Source of the DNA: Solirubrobacter ginsenosidimutans
Lineage (GTDB): Bacteria; Actinomycetota; Thermoleophilia; Solirubrobacterales; Solirubrobacteraceae
Direction of reading: 5' to 3'
Assembly (NCBI RefSeq): GCF_027587205.1
Contig: NZ_JAPDOD010000003.1
Span: 1-64,000 of the forward strand
DNA: 64,000 bases
This document shows positions 59,663-64,000 of this stretch, piece after piece; positions within the stretch are counted from its first letter, which is position 1, and each line of letters begins with the position of its first letter. Below the pieces are notes generated by a model that did no database searches, was not told the DNA's origin, and saw only the letters and a list, made by a program, of their open reading frames with translations. Both the position numbers and the translations under genes were made by a program.

Positions 59663-60094
59663 ATGACCTTCACGACTCTCCCGAGCCCGCCGACCGACGC
59701 CGCCCCGGCCCGGACGGCGCTCCTCGAACTTCACCGCCACCTCCTTCAAGCGCAGCGCATCCAGGCCGAGCGCTACGGCGGCCGGATGAGCGCGAGCGAG
59801 CTGCTCCAGGCCGCCACCGAGGACCTGCGCTTCAGCTGGCTGACGCAGCTCTCCGAGCTGATCGCCGAGCTCGACCAGGCGCGCACCGACGACGACGCCG
59901 ACAGCGTCCAGGCCGCACTCGACCAGGCACGCGCGCTGCTCGCGCCGCCCGACCCGGACACCGCGTTCGGCACCCGCTACCTCCAGGTGCTGCAGGAGCG
60001 CCCGGAAGTCGTCTTCGCCCACCGCGACGTCAGCGCGGCGTTGACGGCGATCGCCGCCAACAAGACGATGAACGGGTCCAGCGGGGCGCGGTAG
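59663..60094 (+). CDS. Hypothetical helical protein
   Basis: 143 residues, ATG. Predicted all-helical: ALLELHRHLLQAQRIQAERYGG, ELLQAATEDLRFSWLTQLSELIAELDQA and a FGTRYLQVLQERPEVVFAHRDVSAAL end. I have seen this layout in uncharacterised proteins of about 150 residues but know no function. It appears to be under a palindromic operator. Its last 118 bp run antisense to the GT39 gene. Confidence 0.65.
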   Translation: MTFTTLPSPPTDAAPARTALLELHRHLLQAQRIQAERYGGRMSASELLQAATEDLRFSWLTQLSELIAELDQARTDDDADSVQAALDQARALLAPPDPDTAFGTRYLQVLQERPEVVFAHRDVSAALTAIAANKTMNGSSGAR

Positions 60095-61284
60095 CGAGGC
60101 GTCTCGGCGGCGAGGAAGATCACGCTGAGGTACATCACGATCGGCATGGCCCAGACGAACCAGGGCACGTCGCGGGCCGCGCGCCGCGTCGCCCCGGCGA
60201 GCGCGAGCACGGCGAAGACCCAGAAGCTGATCACCCCGGCATCCGCCCAGCCAGGGCCGACGCTGATCGTCGACGCCGTGTGGCGGGACCACCGCCAGTT
60301 GGCGACATCGAACAGGCGACGGGTGTTCCAGTAGGCGACGGTCGCGAGATAGCCCGGATGGCGGCGGATGAACTCGCGGCCGGCCCGGCTGAGGTTGCGC
60401 TCCATGACGATCTCGGGGACGGTCGGGAAGTTCGCGACGAGCGGCTTGTACTCGGGGACCCGCCGCAGCGAGCGCCACGAGCCAGGGTTGACGTGATCGT
60501 TGCGGGCTTCGTCGTTGTAGGTGCCGGCCAGCGCCCACCCGAGTTGCGTGGAGACCGGGACGAACGCGTGCAGTTCGACCGCGTTGCGGATCGTCCACGG
60601 CGCGACGGTCGCCAGCGCCACCGCGACCAGCACCGCCGGCGGGCCGACCGATCGCCACGACCACCGCGGCGCGGCCCAGACGGCGAACACCAGTGGGCCG
60701 AGCAGGATCAGCCCATTGGCGCGCGTCAGGATCGCGAGCCCGGCGAGCACGCCGGCGAGGAGCGCCGTCGCGTTGGGGTGGGCCGAGCGGCGCACATGGA
60801 GCGCGGCGACCAGCGCCGCGAGCATCAGCACGACGAACAGCTGCTCGGACATCAAGGCCTCGCTGACGAGGATCGCCGGGACATAGACCGCGGCCAGCAC
60901 CATCGCGGCGAGGCCCGTCGCGCGCCCCAGCAACCGGACGGCCAGCAGACCGACCAGCGCCACCCCGAGCGTCCCGAGCACGGCGCCCAGCCATCGCGCC
61001 ACGCGGATGCGGTCGCCATCCGGGCGCTGCGCGACGCCGAAGACGCGGTAGGCGCCGCCGAGGAGATAGGGATATCCGGGCGGCCGGAACGCGGTCGGCT
61101 TGCCGGTCAGCCGCTTCGAGAACCCGTCGCCGATCGCGATCGAGACGGCATGGGTGTCGTAGTCGACCGCGTCGTTGACGATCCGGTAGTCCGGCGTGAG
61201 CTCCATGTAGGCGACGCGAAGGCCGAACGCCGCAAACAGGACCGCCACCACCGCGATCCCGTAGCGCACCGTCGAGGCCTGCAC
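59977..61284 (-). CDS. GT39/PMT-like membrane glycosyltransferase
   Basis: 435 residues from the GTG at 61284. A GT-C layout: first loop RIVNDAVDYDTHAVSIAIGDGF with the acidic pair expected of the catalytic site, FRPPGYPYLLGGAYRVFG in the second luminal segment, about ten helices and EALMSEQLFVVLMLAAL. This matches ArnT/PMT-type dolichyl- or undecaprenyl-phosphate sugar transferases. It lies far from the polysaccharide cluster at the left end. The C-terminal 40 residues lie in the overlap with the hypothetical gene. Confidence 0.85.
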   Translation of the reverse strand: MQASTVRYGIAVVAVLFAAFGLRVAYMELTPDYRIVNDAVDYDTHAVSIAIGDGFSKRLTGKPTAFRPPGYPYLLGGAYRVFGVAQRPDGDRIRVARWLGAVLGTLGVALVGLLAVRLLGRATGLAAMVLAAVYVPAILVSEALMSEQLFVVLMLAALVAALHVRRSAHPNATALLAGVLAGLAILTRANGLILLGPLVFAVWAAPRWSWRSVGPPAVLVAVALATVAPWTIRNAVELHAFVPVSTQLGWALAGTYNDEARNDHVNPGSWRSLRRVPEYKPLVANFPTVPEIVMERNLSRAGREFIRRHPGYLATVAYWNTRRLFDVANWRWSRHTASTISVGPGWADAGVISFWVFAVLALAGATRRAARDVPWFVWAMPIVMYLSVIFLAAETPRYRAPLDPFIVLLAAIAVNAALTSRWAKTTSGRSCSTWR

Positions 61285-61321
61285 GCCGACAAGACTCCCA
61301 GACCAGCCATCCTGTTTCGTG

Positions 61322-61543
61322 ATGCCGACACTGCAGATCATCATCGCCAGCACCCGGCCCGGGCGGGTGGGTCTGCCCGTGGCGGACTGGTTCGCCGCGC
61401 GGGCGCAACAGCACGGCGGCTTCGAGCTCGACGTCGTGGACCTCGCGGAGCTGGACCTGCCGTTCATGGACGAGCCCAACCACCCGCGGCTGCGGCGCTA
61501 CGAGCACCAGCACACGCTGCGGCCGCTGCGGGCGGTCAGCTAG
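61322..61543 (+). pseudogene. Truncated NAD(P)H-dependent FMN reductase
   Basis: 73 codons from the ATG at 61322 (a GTG one codon earlier is possible). The sequence LQIIIASTRPGRVGLPVADWF ... VDLAELDLPFMDEPNHPRL ... YEHQHT is a close match to the first third of FMN_red flavoproteins of about 185 residues, including the FMN phosphate loop. After YEHQHT it runs into LRPLRAVS and a stop directly against the next ATG, so roughly 110 residues are missing. It looks like a remnant left by a deletion. Confidence 0.7.
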
Positions 61544-62527
61544 ATGGAGATCGGGATCTACACGTTCGGCGAGCTGACGTCCGGCACCGCCGGGCAGCGG
61601 ATGCGCGACCTGCTCGAGGAGATCGAGCTCGCCGACCAGGTCGGTCTCGACGTGTTCGGCGTGGGGGAGCACCACCGGCCGGACTTCGTCGTCTCCGCGC
61701 CCGCGATCGTGCTCGCGGCCGCCGCGCGCACCACGAAGCGCATCCGGCTCACGAGCGCGGTCTCGGTCATCAGCTCCGACGATCCGGTGCGGGTCTTCCA
61801 GGACTTCGCGACGCTCGACCTGATCAGCGCGGGCCGCGCCGAGATCATGGCCGGCCGCGGCTCGTTCGTCGAGAGCTTCGGGCTCTTCGGCTATGACCTG
61901 AAGGATTACGACGCCCTCTTCGCGTCCAAGCTCGAGCGCTTGCTCGAGGTCCGCTCGCGGGACGACCTCGGCGTCTTCCCACGGCCCGAGCAGGACCCGC
62001 TCCCGGTCTGGATCGCGGTCGGCGGCAACCCCGAGTCCGCCGCCCGCGCCGGCCTGCTCGGCCTGCCGATGGCGCTGGCGATCATCGGCGGCTACCCGGA
62101 GCGGTTCGCGCCCTTCGCGGAGCTGCATCGCCGGGCGACGACCGAGGGTGGCCACGACTACCGGCCGCTGAGCATCAACTCCCACGGCTTCATCGCGGAG
62201 ACCTCGCAGGAGGCGGTGCGCACGTCGTTTCCGGCGTTCAAGGCGATGATGGACCGGATCGGCCGCGAGCGCGGCTGGTCGCCGCTCAGCCGCGAGCAGT
62301 ACCTCGCCTCGCACGAGCTGCGCGGCGCGAACTTCGTCGGCAGCCCGGACCAGATCGTCGAGAAGATCCTCTTCCAGTACGAGATCTTCAATCACGACCG
62401 CTTCCTGCTGCAGATGAGCGTCGGCACGCTCCCGCACAAGGACGTGCTGCGGGCGATCGAGCTTCTCGGCACCGAGGTGGCGCCGAAGGTCCGCGAGGCG
62501 CTGGCGGCTCAGGCCGCGAACCGGTAG
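61544..62527 (+). CDS. LLM-class (luciferase-like) oxidoreductase
   Basis: 327 residues, ATG directly after the truncated reductase stop. [52 protein letters not shown] and [24 protein letters not shown] match FMN-dependent LLM oxidoreductases. Between LERLLEVR and VFPRPEQDP it seems about 15 residues shorter than family members I recall, which may be a small deletion. It overlaps kdpE by 19 bp. Confidence 0.85.
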   Translation: MEIGIYTFGELTSGTAGQRMRDLLEEIELADQVGLDVFGVGEHHRPDFVVSAPAIVLAAAARTTKRIRLTSAVSVISSDDPVRVFQDFATLDLISAGRAEIMAGRGSFVESFGLFGYDLKDYDALFASKLERLLEVRSRDDLGVFPRPEQDPLPVWIAVGGNPESAARAGLLGLPMALAIIGGYPERFAPFAELHRRATTEGGHDYRPLSINSHGFIAETSQEAVRTSFPAFKAMMDRIGRERGWSPLSREQYLASHELRGANFVGSPDQIVEKILFQYEIFNHDRFLLQMSVGTLPHKDVLRAIELLGTEVAPKVREALAAQAANR

Positions 62528-63174
62528 CCGACCCCCGGATCGGTGCGGATGTACGCCGGCGCGCCCAGCTTGCGGCGCAGGTTGGCGATGTGGACGCGGA
62601 GGACCTGCACGTCCTCCGCGTACTCCGGGCCCCAGACGTCGATCAGCAGCGCCCGGTGGGTCATCAGCCGCCCGCGGTTGACGGCCAATGAGCGCAACAG
62701 GCGGAACTCGATCGGGGTGAGGTGGACCTCGGCGCCGTCGACGCGGACGGTGTGGGCGGCGAGGTCGAGCTCGAGCCCTTCGGCCCGCAGGACCGGTTCC
62801 GACGCGTCCGGCGCCGCGCGGCGCAGCGCCGCCTGCAGGCGGGCGACGAGCTCGCGCGGCCCGAACGGCTTGGTCACGTAATCGTCGGCACCCGCCTCGA
62901 GCGCGCGGACCTTCTCGTCCTCCTCACCGACGGCGGAGAGCACGAGGATCGGCATCTTCGACCACTCGCGCAGCGACTTCGTGACCTCGATCCCGTCGCC
63001 GTCGGGCAGCACGAGGTCGATGATGGCGGCGGCGGGCGGGCGCAGCGCGGCGACGTCCAGCGCCTCCTCGACCGACCCCGCCTGCAGCACCTCGAACCCG
63101 GCGTCGCGCAGGATGATCTTCAGCGCCCGCAGGATCTGCGGCTCGTCGTCGACCACCAGCACTCGTTCATTCAT
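62509..63174 (-). CDS. kdpE: KdpE-like OmpR-family response regulator
   Basis: 221 residues, ATG. Receiver domain with [16 protein letters not shown], phospho-acceptor Asp in [12 protein letters not shown] and Lys in DDYVTKPFG. The C-terminal winged helix has [26 protein letters not shown] and [11 protein letters not shown]. Close to KdpE. It is divergent from kdpD with a 17-bp gap instead of the usual kdpDE operon. Confidence 0.9.
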   Translation of the reverse strand: MNERVLVVDDEPQILRALKIILRDAGFEVLQAGSVEEALDVAALRPPAAAIIDLVLPDGDGIEVTKSLREWSKMPILVLSAVGEEDEKVRALEAGADDYVTKPFGPRELVARLQAALRRAAPDASEPVLRAEGLELDLAAHTVRVDGAEVHLTPIEFRLLRSLAVNRGRLMTHRALLIDVWGPEYAEDVQVLRVHIANLRRKLGAPAYIRTDPGVGYRFAA

Positions 63175-63176
63175 GG

Positions 63177-63189
63177 CAGGCTGACCTTA
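63177..63189. promoter_or_regulatory. Divergent -10 boxes (kdpE / kdpD)
   Basis: Minus-strand TAAGGT (complement of 63184-63189) is 9 nt before the ATG at 63174. Plus-strand CAGGCT (63177-63182) is 9 nt before the ATG at 63192. Each -10 lies beyond the other, so the two transcripts would start facing away from each other within 17 bp. Confidence 0.35.
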
Positions 63190-63191
63190 CG

Positions 63192-64000
63192 ATGCCCGGC
63201 CGCTACCGCATCTTCCTGGGCATGGCCGCGGGCGTCGGGAAGACCTACCGCATGCTCGCCGAAGCCCAGGCGGAGGCCGAGGCGGGGCGCGACGTCGTGA
63301 TCGGGCTGATCGAGACTCATCAGCGGGTGGAGACCGAGAAGCAGGCGGTCGGCCTGGAGCGGATCCCGCTGCGGCGCGTCGCCTATCGCGGCGTGACGCT
63401 CGAGGAGATGGATCTGCCCGCGATCCTCGCCCGCAGCCCCGAGCTGTGCCTGATCGACGAGCTCGCCCACACCAACGCGCCCGGGCTCGAGCACCCCAAG
63501 CGCTACGAGGACATCAAGGACGTCCTGGACGCCGGGATCGACGTCTTCTCGACGATCAACGTCCAGCATCTCGAGTCGCTCAACGACCAGGTCGCCGAGC
63601 TGACCGGCGTCAAGGTGCGCGAGACCGTCCCGGACGAGGAACTGGCCAAGGCCGACGAGATCGTGCTCGTCGACCTCCCGCCCGAGGACCTGATCGGCCG
63701 CCTCCGGGCCGGAAAGGTCTATCCCGAAGGCAGGATCGCGCCCGCGCTGAACGGGTTCTTCCGCGTCGAGAACCTCCGGTCGCTGCGCGAGGTCGCCCTG
63801 CGCCAGCTGGCCGAGAACGTCGAGGGCCTCCGGGCGGACGAGCCGCCGATCGCCGAGCGGCTGCTGGCGTTCGTCTCGCTGGACGAACGCGACGAGCGGG
63901 TGGTGCGCCGGGCCTGGCGGTCCGCGCAGCGCCTCAACAGCGACCTCGACGTGCTCGTCGTCACCGGTTCCGAGCCCAGTGCGGAGCAGCGCGCCCGGCT
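63192..64000 (+). CDS. kdpD: KdpD N-terminal sensor region (runs off the window)
   Basis: ATG at 63192; the frame is open to the window end (269 codons). Walker A GMAAGVGKTYRML, the LIETHQRVETE segment and Walker B-like CLIDELAHTNAPG with GIDVFSTINVQHLESLND are diagnostic of the KdpD N-terminal domain. A Usp-like domain begins near residue 225 (RLLAFVSLDERDERVVRRAW). KdpD senses K+ and c-di-AMP in other bacteria. Whether a kinase domain follows cannot be seen; the free-standing kinase at 58107 suggests the protein may be split. Confidence 0.92.
   Translation, partial: MPGRYRIFLGMAAGVGKTYRMLAEAQAEAEAGRDVVIGLIETHQRVETEKQAVGLERIPLRRVAYRGVTLEEMDLPAILARSPELCLIDELAHTNAPGLEHPKRYEDIKDVLDAGIDVFSTINVQHLESLNDQVAELTGVKVRETVPDEELAKADEIVLVDLPPEDLIGRLRAGKVYPEGRIAPALNGFFRVENLRSLREVALRQLAENVEGLRADEPPIAERLLAFVSLDERDERVVRRAWRSAQRLNSDLDVLVVTGSEPSAEQRAR

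Noticed and set aside
1..64000. CRISPR arrays, insertion sequences, prophage or integrase signatures
   Set aside because: No regularly spaced repeats, transposase motifs or attachment-site duplications beside the tRNA were seen.

Overview
The window is a 64 kb stretch of very GC-rich, densely packed bacterial DNA with many GTG and TTG starts. I infer an actinomycete, most likely of the Thermoleophilia/Solirubrobacterales type. The reasons are an AftD-like arabinofuranosyltransferase homologue, an LPXTG surface protein, luciferase-like (LLM class) oxidoreductases, a CtaG-type oxidase assembly protein, a K+-independent membrane pyrophosphatase and small zinc-ribbon and KTSC proteins. There is no rRNA, CRISPR array or recognisable insertion sequence. 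One tRNA (Gln, anticodon CTG) is present. No stretch longer than about 300 bases lacks a gene; the longest gap is 33909-34161.

Layout. 1-16.9 kb is a cell-surface polysaccharide region: the tail of a GT39-like membrane protein, a GT2 polyprenyl-phosphate sugar transferase, two tandem YfhO-like membrane proteins, an acyltransferase, an O-antigen-ligase-like protein, a 1372-residue AftD-like protein, a methyltransferase and a glycosyltransferase-flippase fusion. 16.9-24.7 kb is one tight operon: LPXTG protein, tsaE, tsaB, rimI, tsaD (t6A tRNA modification), a subtilase-like protein that has lost its catalytic histidine, a glutaredoxin-like protein, rex, a GCS2/YbdK ligase and a DUF1844 protein. 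24.8-34.9 kb holds hppA, small regulatory and metabolic genes, two APC permeases with UspA-like tails, two TrkA-type proteins and a Crp-like regulator. 35.0-40.9 kb holds tRNA-Gln abutting a thioesterase-like gene, then the RNA-repair pair hen1-pnkp and an AbiEi/DUF559 protein. 40.9-49.9 kb holds a heterodimeric ABC exporter, an atypical FtsH-like protease with a membrane partner, a GH3 protein and a VOC protein. 50-64 kb is a mosaic of short transcription units: STAS factor, SDR, EamA, LLM oxidoreductases, hydrolase, msrA, aldo/keto reductase, ctaG, a MetE-like methyltransferase, a histidine kinase, a GT39 protein, and divergent kdpE/kdpD at the right edge.

Two architectural themes run through the window. 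First, at least 26 starts are preceded at 6-12 nt by a TANNNT-like -10 hexamer, so most units look leaderless. At three divergent gene pairs the two opposite -10 hexamers share the same TA step in a 10-bp box. Second, 12 of 13 convergent gene pairs overlap at their 3' ends (4-134 bp); only the trkA/Crp junction has a spacer, and that spacer carries two strong hairpins.

All calls come from reading the sequence. Family names rest on recalled motifs, not on database searches. Promoters are pattern matches only.
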